This document shows positions 39,132-48,548 of a stretch of 64,000 bases of DNA, piece after piece. The notes under the pieces were generated by a model. It was not told where the DNA came from and made no database searches. It saw nothing but the letters and a program-made list of their open reading frames with translations. Origin of the DNA: a virus; the IMG/VR virus record IMGVR_UViG_3300033388_007730, positions 62,001 through 126,000 of that record; one strand, 5' to 3'. The translations under genes were made by a program, and so were the position numbers. Position 1 is the stretch's first letter, and each line of letters begins with the position of its first letter.

Positions 39132-40598
39132 ATGTTTTACATATTTGAAATGGCTAATAATCATATGGGGAGTGTTTTTCATGGAAAATTAATAATTGAT
39201 AGATTTTCTGAAATAGCGAGAAGATATGACATAGATGCTGGAATGAAATTTCAGTTCAGACAACTTGACACATTTATTCATAGAGATTTCATAGATTCTG
39301 ATTTAAAATATGTTAAAAGATTTAAAGAAACAGAGTTATCTAAAGACCAATTTAGAGAATTGATTGATTATTCTAAAGAAAAGGGATTAAAAACTGTTGC
39401 CACTCCATTTGACAATGAATCTATTTCTTGGTTAGAAGATTTGGATGTGGAGATAGTTAAGATAGCAAGTTGCTCTGTTGATGATTGGCTATTATTGAAA
39501 GATGTATGTGAGATAAATAAAAAAATTATAATATCTACTGGAGGAGCAGAAATGGATACGCTTCATAAGGTTTATAATATTTTTAAGAGTAGAGATAGAG
39601 ATTTTGCTTTTATGCATTGTGTTGGAGAATATCCCACTAAGTACAAACACGCTAATCTAAACAGGATTAATATATTGAGACAAGAATTTCCTGATATTCA
39701 AATAGGATTTTCTACTCATGAGGTGAATGGATGGGGCAAATTATCATTAGTTCCATATGCTATTGCTATGGGATGTTCTATAGTGGAGAAACATGTCGGA
39801 GTTGTATATAATGATATTAAGTTGAATGATTATTCTTGCTCTCCTAGAGATATGGAAACAATTTTACATAAGGTAAAGGCATATAATAATTGTTGCAACA
39901 CACCATCTGATACAGAAAAAGATACTCTTAATAAATTGAAGAGAGGAATATATGCAAAACGAGATTTGAAGTTTGGAGAGGTAATTAGTAAGAATGATAT
40001 TTATCTAGCTATGCCAGTAGCTGACGGTCAAATGGATGGATCTATGTTGCATGACTGTATTGGCAAATATTTGTTAAATGATGTTAATAAAGATTTTGAA
40101 ATAAGAATAGAAGATTGTGATTTTGATTCTAATAATGATATTATTTCGAAGATTAAAATGAAAGCTTTAGATATATTAGATCAAGCCAACATATCAGTAT
40201 CTAGAGATGATGATATAGAGATATCTTGTCACTATGGCATAGATAATTTTTTTAAAGCTGGCGTTTTGATAATGTCGAGAATAAATAGAGAATATTGTAA
40301 AAAAATATTAATTGTTTTTGATGGTCAAAATCATCCTACTCATAAGCATTTTAAAAAAGAAGAATCGTTTGAGTTGTTATATGGAGATTGTAAATTGATA
40401 GTTTCTGGTATATGTCATCAGATGGTAAAGGGAGAGTCAATTTTGATACCTAGAAATGCAGAACATTCTTTTTCTAGTGAAGATGGTTGTGTGATAGAGG
40501 AAGTATCGACAACGCATTATGTTGGTGATTCTATTTATAATGACTTTAATATAAACAAATTAGACATTTCAGAAAGAAAAATAAATATTAATTTTTAG
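39132..40598 (+). CDS. neuB: NeuB-like synthase with SAF and cupin domains, 488 aa
   Basis: Residues 1-255: NeuB barrel (FEMANNHMGSVFHG, MKFQFRQLDTFI, VATPFDN, VKIASCSV, IISTGGA, MHCVGEYPT, GFSTHE, VEKHVGV). Residues about 270-335: SAF domain (RGIYAKRDLKFGEVISKND). Residues about 385-470: a cupin (HPTHKHFKKEESFELLYG, LIPRNAEHSFSS). Synthase-SAF-cupin fusions occur in some bacterial surface-sugar clusters. The cupin may bind or isomerise a sugar. Confidence 0.85.
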   Translation: MFYIFEMANNHMGSVFHGKLIIDRFSEIARRYDIDAGMKFQFRQLDTFIHRDFIDSDLKYVKRFKETELSKDQFRELIDYSKEKGLKTVATPFDNESISWLEDLDVEIVKIASCSVDDWLLLKDVCEINKKIIISTGGAEMDTLHKVYNIFKSRDRDFAFMHCVGEYPTKYKHANLNRINILRQEFPDIQIGFSTHEVNGWGKLSLVPYAIAMGCSIVEKHVGVVYNDIKLNDYSCSPRDMETILHKVKAYNNCCNTPSDTEKDTLNKLKRGIYAKRDLKFGEVISKNDIYLAMPVADGQMDGSMLHDCIGKYLLNDVNKDFEIRIEDCDFDSNNDIISKIKMKALDILDQANISVSRDDDIEISCHYGIDNFFKAGVLIMSRINREYCKKILIVFDGQNHPTHKHFKKEESFELLYGDCKLIVSGICHQMVKGESILIPRNAEHSFSSEDGCVIEEVSTTHYVGDSIYNDFNINKLDISERKININF

Positions 40599-40605
40599 GT
40601 AAAAG

Positions 40606-41493
40606 ATGGCTCATAAAATTTCATATCAACCAGGCAGTGTTCCTTTGAACAGAGTATGTTATGATTACAGAGACGACATAGCTTTTAGAATTTATGTTAT
40701 GATGAGTAATGATTGGGATTCTATGAAAAAGTGGAAAAGGTTGAAGCATAGTAGAAAATCAGAAAGACATGGAAGTTACAAGCCTAAATATCTCCAAGAT
40801 TTGCTTCAATTAGTTAAAGACACTCCTGTAGGGGATACTAAATTTGCTTGGAAAAAAGTTCCTAAAAAAGGTAAAATTTTAGATAGGGTTCATTTTGCAT
40901 TTGATAAAAAAACTGATATATATTATCCCGCTGGTGGAGGTAGTAGAGTAGCTATTGCATATTTTTTATGTCATTCTCATGTGCCAGCTTTATTGGTTTC
41001 GACTAAGGAAGGCTCGGCATGGGCAAAAAATTTTGGAGTAGGAACAAGGCATTTTAATGGTATGCCAGATGATATTATTAAAAAAATGTTGTTTAGAAGA
41101 GAAATTAATAATTTGTTTGTTGATGGTATATTGAAGAAAAAAATTAGCAGTGAGTTTCTTTACAAAATTCCAGATCTAGGATTTAGGGGTAAATTTGATG
41201 TAAATAACTTATTAAATGACAAAGAGTTATTAACCCAAATAAGAGGGAAAGAAGTACTTAATACAATACAGGATAATGGTTATTTAGAGGTCAGTATTTC
41301 CGAATACTGTTCATCTGTAACGACTGTAGGCGAATCTTCTCATAGAATTAAAATATCTAATAAGATATCTAACTATTATAAGAAGAGCAATATCAAACAT
41401 ATTAAAAATGTTCTATCATATTCAGAATATGATGTTATTTTGTCTAAAGGTAAAAATGGAAAAGTGTCATTAGATAATTGTAAAAAGGTTTAG
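40606..41493 (+). CDS. Hypothetical protein, possibly ParB-like, 295 aa
   Basis: No certain family. The segment YYPAGGGSRVAIAYFLCHSHVPALLV resembles the G-S-R/H-R-V-A motif of the ParB-like small proteins at 51512, 54292 and 61944, embedded here in a larger protein. It lies between NeuB and a GT2. Role in glycan synthesis inferred from context. Confidence 0.5.
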   Translation: MAHKISYQPGSVPLNRVCYDYRDDIAFRIYVMMSNDWDSMKKWKRLKHSRKSERHGSYKPKYLQDLLQLVKDTPVGDTKFAWKKVPKKGKILDRVHFAFDKKTDIYYPAGGGSRVAIAYFLCHSHVPALLVSTKEGSAWAKNFGVGTRHFNGMPDDIIKKMLFRREINNLFVDGILKKKISSEFLYKIPDLGFRGKFDVNNLLNDKELLTQIRGKEVLNTIQDNGYLEVSISEYCSSVTTVGESSHRIKISNKISNYYKKSNIKHIKNVLSYSEYDVILSKGKNGKVSLDNCKKV

Positions 41494-41494
41494 G

Positions 41495-42256
41495 ATGAAT
41501 AATAAATTTACAATTTTAACAGCATCATCTAATAAGTATTTATATTTAAAAGACTGGATGGATTCTATTATTGCTCAAAAATATAGACCTTTAGAAGTTG
41601 TTATGGTGGATGATTGCTCTAGTGATGAAACTAAAAAATTCGTAAAAAGATTGAGAAAAAGATTTAAAGAAAATGATATAGAGTTTAAGTATTTGAGAAA
41701 TAATAATAGATTGCATTGTAGTAGCTCTTATAAAGTTGCTATAAAAAATGCGACAGGTGATTTTATGGGGGTATTAGATGCAGATGATATTTTAGTTAAT
41801 GATGCAGTAGAATATATTATGAGCAAATATAATGATCACGAAGATATAGCTTGGATATATACTCAGTTCGCAATTTATAATGTCAATATGAGGTATATAA
41901 AAGATGGGTGGTGCAGGATGCCAACAAAATGGGGATCTATGCTGGCTTCTGGAGAAAGAAGAAAAAGTATTTATTCTCATTGGAGGACTTTCTCGAAAAG
42001 ATGTAATGATTTAAATAATGTATTGCCTGAAGGACTCAAGTGTGCTGTTGATAAATACATGGGGTATAAATTAGAAGAACTTGGTAAAGGAATGTTTATT
42101 AACAGAGTATGTTACAAGTATAGGCAGGGTGTAAAGAGGGGCATAGTTTCAAAAGAAAGTACAAAAGCAACATGGAAGAAATTAGTTCAAGAGCTAGTTA
42201 TAGAGAGAAAAAAGAATGGTATAAAACCATATCCTATTATAGAAGGAGAAGCATGA
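41495..42256 (+). CDS. GT2 family glycosyltransferase, 253 aa
   Basis: FTILTASSNKYLYLKDWMDS, VVMVDDCSSDET and FMGVLDADDILVND (DxD) define a GT-A fold. It closely parallels the C-terminal domain of the protein at 36530, sharing NRLHC-SSY, WIYTQF and DKYMGYKLEE phrases, so the two are duplicates, one fused and one free. Confidence 0.85.
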   Translation: MNNKFTILTASSNKYLYLKDWMDSIIAQKYRPLEVVMVDDCSSDETKKFVKRLRKRFKENDIEFKYLRNNNRLHCSSSYKVAIKNATGDFMGVLDADDILVNDAVEYIMSKYNDHEDIAWIYTQFAIYNVNMRYIKDGWCRMPTKWGSMLASGERRKSIYSHWRTFSKRCNDLNNVLPEGLKCAVDKYMGYKLEELGKGMFINRVCYKYRQGVKRGIVSKESTKATWKKLVQELVIERKKNGIKPYPIIEGEA

Positions 42257-42933
42257 TGGAAAGAACAAAAAAACAATGGCATAGATATTTTGTTGAAGAA
42301 ATTTCTAATATAGTTGCTAGTCATGTTGATAAGGATAAAGATGTTTTTGTTGAATGTGGAGTTAAGCAGGGATCTTCTTCTGTTAGAATGGGAGTAAGGC
42401 TTGGTATAAGTGGATATTTATTTGATACTTGGCATGGTTTTCCGAATTTCTCTGATTTAGATGTTCATCATGATAAAGATAGGAAACGAATGGAGATGAG
42501 AATAAGAAACTCTAATAGTACTTATAGAGATTGTGTCAATGCTTTAAAGAAGCATGGATTATTTGAAATTTGTAGCATGGTTGAGGGTGATATTCTAAAA
42601 ACAGTCCCATCATTTATGGAGGATATTACAAATGATTTGTCTATTGCTATGATGCATATAGATACTGATTTGTATGAGCCTGCTAAGGTTTCTTTAGAAT
42701 CATTTTGGCCGCACGTTAAAGAAGGTGGAGTAGTTTATTTTCATGATTATGGAGATAAAAAATGGAGAGGTATTAAAAAGGTTGTCGATGATTTAGTAGA
42801 TAATGATGATGATTTATTATTTCATGTTTTTGATAAAAATAAATTATTTTCAGCAGTTATCATAAAAAACAGTAGTGTAATAAGCGAATCTATACTGCAT
42901 AGCATTGCTGAATTAGATACTAGAGTTAGATGA
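42253..42933 (+). CDS. TylF/macrocin-type O-methyltransferase, 226 aa
   Basis: VFVECGVKQGSSSVRMG is the SAM-binding loop; FDTWHGFP, MMHIDTDLYEPAKVSLESFWPHVKEGGVVYFHDYG matches the TylF/MycF sugar O-methyltransferase family with its metal-binding Asp residues. Tandem ATGs with AGAAGGAGA upstream; the longer frame back to 42172 is inside the previous gene. Confidence 0.8.
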   Translation: MMERTKKQWHRYFVEEISNIVASHVDKDKDVFVECGVKQGSSSVRMGVRLGISGYLFDTWHGFPNFSDLDVHHDKDRKRMEMRIRNSNSTYRDCVNALKKHGLFEICSMVEGDILKTVPSFMEDITNDLSIAMMHIDTDLYEPAKVSLESFWPHVKEGGVVYFHDYGDKKWRGIKKVVDDLVDNDDDLLFHVFDKNKLFSAVIIKNSSVISESILHSIAELDTRVR

Positions 42934-43736
42934 ATAGAAAAAAGATAGTGAAGAAGTTAAGAGGGCAGGAAGTTTTTATTATAACTCATATTCCCAAAAC
43001 TAGTGGGAGTTCTATAGGTCACATATTAAGGGAGTAGAAGTCTAATGTTTTCTGGCCGCACTATGAGAAGACAGATGATGCTCCTAAATATATATCAGGT
43101 CATATATGTTATGGCATTCATAAGTTATGGGGGCTTGATGAGAAAAAGGTAAAATATTTGGTTATCTTAAGAGATCCAATAAGAAGATGGAAGTCAATTT
43201 TTAATTATTCTTTAATGAGATATCATGAAGGAGCTATTCGAAAAGGTGTCCCTATTGAAACGTTTTATAATGATTGCGATGGTAATTTGGAGCGATTTTT
43301 AGATCGATGTATTAAACATGGTGTTAATCAAAATGTTATGACTAAAATTGTGTCAGGAGAAGAGGACGTTAATAATATAGAAGGTTATGAAAAGCACTAT
43401 AAGAAAAAAGGAAGATTGTATTTTAGCCAGGTTTCACAGACAGCATGGGGAGATAGATATGATTCTATATCTGATGATAAAATGGATATCATGTTGAATG
43501 TGGCTAAATCTAATTTGTTAGATAAGTATTATTTTGTTGGTTTTGTGGAAGATGAAAATAATCAGCAAAAAATGTGTGATGCATTAAAGTTGAAATTTAA
43601 TGGCAAAAACCTTGTCAAAAGAAAGTCATTGCAAAGAAAAGGGATTGATTGGGAAAATAGCAATATACACGACATGTTAGTTGAGTTGAATAAATATGAT
43701 ATTAAATTATATAATTTTGCAAAAGGATCACTATGA
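42930..43736 (+). pseudogene. Sulfotransferase interrupted by in-frame TAG
   Basis: The frame from ATG 42930 reads VFIITHIPKTSGSSIGHILRE (5'-phosphosulfate loop), then TAG at 43035, then continues in the same frame through VILRDPIRRWKSIFNYS (3'-phosphate loop) to 43736. Apart from codon 36 it is a complete PAPS-dependent sulfotransferase of about 268 codons, coupled to both neighbours by overlaps. Nonsense mutation, suppression or sequencing error are all possible. Confidence 0.7.
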
Positions 43737-44677
43737 AATTATTAATAGTAATGAGAAAATTTAGTGGTGGTCCTAAGGTATTTAGAAAAAGACTTTCTGA
43801 TGTTTTAGAAAAAAGAGCAAAAGAAATTGGTATAGAGATAGTTCATGATCCTAATGGGAAATTTGATGCAGAGTTAGTTTTTGTGAGAAATTTAACACAA
43901 CATAAAAAGCCTACTATTTTAAGAGTAGATGGTTGTTATCTAGGAGGTGGCTATGAGGGTAAGAATCTTCTCTACAAAGAGTCAGCTAAAAAATCTAAAT
44001 TTATAATTTATCAATCAGAATTCTCTCGAATAATGTGCGAAAGTATCTGGGGAATTAAGAAACAAAGTACAGTTATCAGTAATGGTATTAGTTTTGATAA
44101 AATAAGACACATAGAGAAGGATGCTACTGTTCCAGAAGGATCTTTTGTTGCTTCAGCGATATGGAGGAAAAATAAAAGACCTGTTTCTATGATTCAAGGT
44201 TTTATAGATGCTGGGATAAAAAATCATTTTTATGTTATAGGTGATACGTGGGGGATACCTGATAAATTTTTAAGCAGATTTAAAAAGCATAAAAATATTC
44301 ATTTTCTTGGTTTTTGTGATTTTGAAAGATTGATATCTATTTTTAAAGCATGTGATTATCAATTACATCTTTCTCAAATAGAATCTTGTCCTAATGCAGT
44401 TATTGAGGGTTTAGCATGTGGTCTCAAAATTTTATATAGTAATTTACAGGGGACTAAAGAAATAGTACCTCCTGGTAGTGGTATAAAAATTAAAACAGAT
44501 AAATGGGATTTTAACCCAATAAGTCTTAGTCAGCATGATAGAATAAAACCAGAGTTAGTAGCCGATGGTATTCATAGATTAATGGCGTTAAAAGGAGAGA
44601 GAAAAATGTATCCTCCAGAAATTGATATTAATTTAGTTGTAGATAAATATATAAAGGTAATAAAAGAACATGCCTAA
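43733..44677 (+). CDS. GT4-like glycosyltransferase, 314 aa
   Basis: GT-B fold: LRVDGCYL, FIIYQSEFSRIM, VISNGISFDKI, SAIWRKNKRP, then IESCPNAVIEGLACGLKILYS, the donor-binding C-terminal motif. Parallels the gene at 50607 (shared LRVDG, IYQ-x-x-F, SCPN or WCPN). ATGA coupling upstream, overlap with the next start. Confidence 0.8.
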   Translation: MKLLIVMRKFSGGPKVFRKRLSDVLEKRAKEIGIEIVHDPNGKFDAELVFVRNLTQHKKPTILRVDGCYLGGGYEGKNLLYKESAKKSKFIIYQSEFSRIMCESIWGIKKQSTVISNGISFDKIRHIEKDATVPEGSFVASAIWRKNKRPVSMIQGFIDAGIKNHFYVIGDTWGIPDKFLSRFKKHKNIHFLGFCDFERLISIFKACDYQLHLSQIESCPNAVIEGLACGLKILYSNLQGTKEIVPPGSGIKIKTDKWDFNPISLSQHDRIKPELVADGIHRLMALKGERKMYPPEIDINLVVDKYIKVIKEHA

Positions 44678-45401
44678 GGTATCGGTAATAACAACTTTAT
44701 ATAATTATAAGGACTATATAGTAGACTGTATCGAATCATTTCTCAATCAAAATTTTAAAGATTCAGAGATGATTATAGTTGATGACGCTTCAAATGATAA
44801 TCCTTATGAAGTTATAAAGAAATATTTATCTGATAGAGTTAAGTATATTAAACTTAATAAAAACATGGGGTATTCTCATGCTAAGAATGTTGGCATTAAA
44901 GCGGCAAGTTCAGATATTTTAGTAATGTTAGATGCTGATGATATGACTACAGAGAATGGTATATTATTAAGATATGAGAAGTTAAAAGAAGGTTTTGATT
45001 TTGTTCATGGTCCTGTTTTAGATTTTACAGTTAAGAGCGGAGAGATGAGAACGAAAGAATCTCGATTATGGGCAAAGTGGAAAAAGAGCAAGAAAGATGT
45101 TTCTTGTTATAAATTAATTCATGCTCAAAGTGTGATGTTGAGGAAAGATATACATAAGAAGATTGGTTTATATGATGAGTCTTTGAGAAGTAAGAGTGAT
45201 AGAGAGATGTGGGCAAGAATTTTAAATCATGGTTATAAAACGTCTTATGTGGAAGACTATGTAGGTCTATATAGAAGACATAGCAAACAAATGCATAGAT
45301 CTCCTGAAAAATTAAAAATTAATAATAAATTACAAAAGATAGTTTTATCTTTAATAGAGAAAAGAAAGAAAGATCTTACAGGTCTTATTATGTTAAAATA
45401 G
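44670..45401 (+). CDS. GT2 family glycosyltransferase, 243 aa
   Basis: KVSVITTLYNYKDYIVDCIESF, MIIVDDASNDNP and ILVMLDADDMTTENG (DxD) are classic GT2 motifs. LRSKSDREMWARIL carries the acidic ED-like catalytic motif in variant form. Ends with basic helices. Confidence 0.88.
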   Translation: MPKVSVITTLYNYKDYIVDCIESFLNQNFKDSEMIIVDDASNDNPYEVIKKYLSDRVKYIKLNKNMGYSHAKNVGIKAASSDILVMLDADDMTTENGILLRYEKLKEGFDFVHGPVLDFTVKSGEMRTKESRLWAKWKKSKKDVSCYKLIHAQSVMLRKDIHKKIGLYDESLRSKSDREMWARILNHGYKTSYVEDYVGLYRRHSKQMHRSPEKLKINNKLQKIVLSLIEKRKKDLTGLIMLK

Positions 45402-45410
45402 GATTTTATT

Positions 45411-45761
45411 ATGGACAAGCAAGGAAAAATCTGGGGTTTTACTTCGACAATATTTAGTAAGAATAATGTCGAAGTTCATCGAATAGAGGGTAATGCTAAT
45501 AGTCATTGCTCTAAGCATAAGCATGAGCATAAGTATAATATGTTTTTTGTTGAAAGTGGGATGATGATTATTAGGAGATGGAAGAATGATTATGATCTTG
45601 TTGATACTACTGTTTTAAATGCTGGTCAATCATGTGTAGTTCCTCCAGGAGAATTTCATCAATTTTTAGTTCAAAATAATTGTGTTGCTTATGAATTTTA
45701 TTGGGTTGAAATAAGTTCAAAAGACATTGTTAGAGAAAGTGTGGGTGGCGTAGATGAGTAA
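45411..45761 (+). CDS. Single-domain cupin, 116 aa
   Basis: HCSKHKHEHKYNMFFVESG (motif 1, metal His cluster) and VVPPGEFHQFLVQ (motif 2). Resembles sugar-binding or isomerase cupins of surface-glycan clusters, including the C-terminal domain at 39132. Good GGATTTT purine lead and 8-base overlap with the next gene. Confidence 0.75.
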   Translation: MDKQGKIWGFTSTIFSKNNVEVHRIEGNANSHCSKHKHEHKYNMFFVESGMMIIRRWKNDYDLVDTTVLNAGQSCVVPPGEFHQFLVQNNCVAYEFYWVEISSKDIVRESVGGVDE

Positions 45762-46313
45762 AAAAGTTGTTTTAGTTCAAACTTCAGCATTTTTTTTTGA
45801 AGTAGTTCCAATGTTTTATAAAGAGGCAAAAAAGTTGGGATTTTTTGATAAGTTTTATGTAGTCAGTGATTATGATGGAGACATTTCTTTTGCGGGAGAT
45901 GATTTTCAATTGATAAAATTGAAAAAGATTTGCAGTTTGCTTCCAATATAGCATATGCATTAGATTTTGTGGAGGAGGACATATTAACTTTGTGTTGTGA
46001 AGATAGTATATTGAATGATAAAAATGATTTAAATAGATGGAATGACTATTTCGATTATTTTTTATCTCATCCTGATATGGGTTTTTTGAGACTATCCAAT
46101 ACTAAAAAGAAAGTTATGGTTCAAGAAGGTAATAAATATGAAGATATCTTTCCAATATCTACTAGATATAGATATCATATATCTTTGCAGGTAGCTTTTT
46201 GGAGAAAAGAATATTTAAAGATAGCTTTAAGTCCAGGAAATGATGCGGCAGATTTTGAAAGAAGGGGTGCTAAATTAACTAGAAGAGCTTTAGGGATGGT
46301 AGAACTTCCATGA
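45754..46313 (+). pseudogene. Frameshifted GT-A-like protein
   Basis: The first frame (SKKVVLVQTSAFFFEVVPMFY ... GDDFQ) runs to 45951. The continuation DKIEKDLQFASNIAYALDFVEEDILTLCCEDSIL is in another frame, open from about 45903 to 46313. Joining them near 45905-45920 gives one protein of about 185 residues with a strand-helix layout like unusual GT-A proteins. A T9 run lies at about 45789, upstream of the switch. Either a mutated gene or a sequence error. Confidence 0.5.
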
Positions 46314-46495
46314 GATCTTATAGCGTTAAGGACTGTGTTGCTCGCAGAACTAATTTTTATAAAGATGGCAGATATTATCGTGGTCAGTTTGTAGATTATG
46401 CTTTACGAAATAACATGGAATTTAATAAAAATAAAAAAATAAAAACTAGGAGTGGTGTTCTATCATTAGAAGAATATCTAAAAAGCAAAGGGTAA
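46310..46495 (+). CDS. Hypothetical protein, 61 aa
   Basis: Overlaps the previous stop (ATGA). VARRTNFYKDGRYYRGQFVDYALRN is basic and aromatic. It may be the displaced C-terminal part of the broken gene upstream or an independent small protein. Confidence 0.45.
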   Translation: MRSYSVKDCVARRTNFYKDGRYYRGQFVDYALRNNMEFNKNKKIKTRSGVLSLEEYLKSKG

Positions 46496-46499
46496 GTTA

Positions 46500-47036
46500 A
46501 TGTCATTAAAGTTGCATCTTGGTTGTGGTAATAAACATATTGAGGGTTATGTTAATATTGATATTAGACCAATGGAAGAAGTTGACAAGGTAGATAATAT
46601 AAAATATTTACGTTCTTTTAAAGAAAATAGTGTTGATGTTATTTATTCAGCGTCTGTCTTAGAACATTTTATAAGATGGGAATATAAAAACGCTTTAAGA
46701 AGGTGGTATGAAATATTGAAACCTGGAGGAGTATTAAGAGTTAGAGTTCCTGATTTTGAAGCTATTGTAAAATACTATCAAAAGACAAATGATATAGATG
46801 CAGTAATGGGACTATTGTATGGCGGTTAAGATTATGAGCAAAATTTTCATTATGTTTGTTGGGATTTTAAAAGAATGGAAAAAGATTTAAAAGAAGTCGG
46901 TTTTAAAGATATAAGAAGATACGATTGGAGAGAAACTGAGCATTCGGATATAGATGATTTTAGTCAATGCTACCTTCCTCATATGGATAAAGAAAATGGT
47001 ATGTTAATGCATCTTAATATTGAGGCAATTAAATAA
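46500..47036 (+). pseudogene. SAM methyltransferase interrupted by in-frame TAA
   Basis: KLHLGCGNKHIEGYVNIDI (SAM motif I), VLEHF and ILKPGGVLRVRVPDFEAI are a standard class I methyltransferase. After LLYGG comes TAA (46827), then the same frame continues DYEQNFHYVCWDF to a final TAA at 47034. Related proteins usually have LYGGQ at this point, so the stop sits at a Gln position (one C-to-T change). The 178-codon total length is normal. Confidence 0.7.
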
Positions 47037-48034
47037 TGAATATTCCTCCTGATAAGTTTAAAAATTTAATGGCTATTACAAAGAAAAATAAGTTGATAAG
47101 AATACCAAATAAAGTAATGAGAAAACAGAAATGGATAAAAGAACAGGATATTAGCTTAACTCCTAATTCTATTTGTATCGTTTGTAATTTTTCTTATTAT
47201 TATAAAGATAGAGGTTGGTCTAATAACGTAAAAGCAATTTGTCATCCTTTTAGAGAATATCAACAGTCAGTAAGAAATAGGAAGTTACATTTGTTTTCTG
47301 AATCAGATTATTGCGATACGATGTGGATGGAAGATATCTCGTTATTATCTGCTAAATCTAAGTACAAGTATGATTTCTTTTGTTATACTATAGATTCATC
47401 TCAAGGTGTAAGGTGTAAGGGATCATATTCTTTGCCATTAATTGCAGAAGTTGCTAAAGAGCTTGGGATGACAGGTTTAATATTAGATTATTATCCAAAA
47501 CGAAGACCTGCTTGTGATTCTGGTGAGGGGTGGGACATACTAGTTCAGGAAGTTAGAAAAGGTTTGCAAAAAGCTAATAATATAAAAATTCATAGAGGTC
47601 GTGTTAGCCAGAGTAAAATTAATCAATTAATGCAAGATTGTAAATTCGTCATTTTTCCTAATACTAGAGACGCTAGTCCGAGAACTATACCTGAAACTTT
47701 GTTAAGAGGAAAATCTATCATGGTTAATCAGAATATTCTTGGAGGGTGGAAATACGTTAATGATGTTAATGGTATTTTATATGATGGAGCGTTTAATGCG
47801 GAAGAGTTGAATAATAACAAATCATATTATCGAGAAAAGATTAAAGAAGCGTTAATAAAAATGAGTCAAAGAAAAGATAATTTCAAGAGTATAAAAAAAG
47901 ATTTTTTAAGTAAATATGGTTTTATTAATACCGCAAAAAGAATGGCATCTATTATTAATGAGATAGAAGGTCATAAGAAATATAAATATGTGGCATACAC
48001 TGATTTTAAGAGATATCTGGGAGTCATAAAATAG
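47036..48034 (+). CDS. GT-B-like glycosyltransferase, 332 aa
   Basis: SICIVCNFSYYYKDRGW near the start, IHRGRVSQSKINQLMQDCKFVIFPNTRDASPRTIPETLLRGKSIMVN in the C-terminal half is the donor-binding segment of GT4-type enzymes. The acceptor domain is divergent. The start shares its base with the previous TAA. Confidence 0.65.
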   Translation: MNIPPDKFKNLMAITKKNKLIRIPNKVMRKQKWIKEQDISLTPNSICIVCNFSYYYKDRGWSNNVKAICHPFREYQQSVRNRKLHLFSESDYCDTMWMEDISLLSAKSKYKYDFFCYTIDSSQGVRCKGSYSLPLIAEVAKELGMTGLILDYYPKRRPACDSGEGWDILVQEVRKGLQKANNIKIHRGRVSQSKINQLMQDCKFVIFPNTRDASPRTIPETLLRGKSIMVNQNILGGWKYVNDVNGILYDGAFNAEELNNNKSYYREKIKEALIKMSQRKDNFKSIKKDFLSKYGFINTAKRMASIINEIEGHKKYKYVAYTDFKRYLGVIK

Positions 48035-48043
48035 GAGATAATT

Positions 48044-48547
48044 ATGGGGAAAGGTTTTAATTGTTGTGATGAAATAATAGAATGGATTAAAAATAATATT
48101 CCTAAAGGAAGTACAATTTTAGAACTTGGTAGCGGGAAGGGGAGCACTCAGTATCTATGTGATGACTATGATCTCTATTCTATTGAGCATGAGAAAAGAT
48201 GGTTAAATAAATTTGATTCTACTTACATCTATGCTCCTATCAAAGATGGATTCTACAATACTGATATTCTGAAAAAAGAACTTCCAGAAGAATATGCCCT
48301 GATATTAGTTGATGGTCCTCCTAGAAAAATAGACGGGAAGAAGGTCGGCAGAAAAGGTTTCGGTGAGAACTTAGATTTGTTTAATACAAATTGTGTAATA
48401 ATGTTTGATGATAGTGACAGGGGGAGAGAGAAGAAATTGATAGCTTCTGTGTGCGAGCAGCTTGGAAGGGAAGTTGTCCAATATAAGGGTCACGACCATA
48501 GAGGTAAGGGAACTTATTTTGCAGTAATGGTTAAAGAAGAGGAGTAG
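48044..48547 (+). CDS. Class I SAM methyltransferase-like protein, 167 aa
   Basis: STILELGSGKGSTQYL (motif I), LYSIEHEKRWL (motif II) and YALILVDGPPRK (motif IV) are clear. It is short, lacking a C-terminal cap. Good TAGGAGA site. Substrate unknown, probably a glycan sugar by context. Confidence 0.7.
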   Translation: MGKGFNCCDEIIEWIKNNIPKGSTILELGSGKGSTQYLCDDYDLYSIEHEKRWLNKFDSTYIYAPIKDGFYNTDILKKELPEEYALILVDGPPRKIDGKKVGRKGFGENLDLFNTNCVIMFDDSDRGREKKLIASVCEQLGREVVQYKGHDHRGKGTYFAVMVKEEE

Positions 48548-48548
48548 A

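Noticed and set aside
42930-47036. Genome-wide reassignment of TAG or TAA to Gln
   Set aside because: Many genes end precisely at TAG or TAA with overlapping starts of the next gene, and the shared C-terminal tails are followed by TAA, TAG and TGA alike. Local mutation or suppression explains the interrupted genes better.
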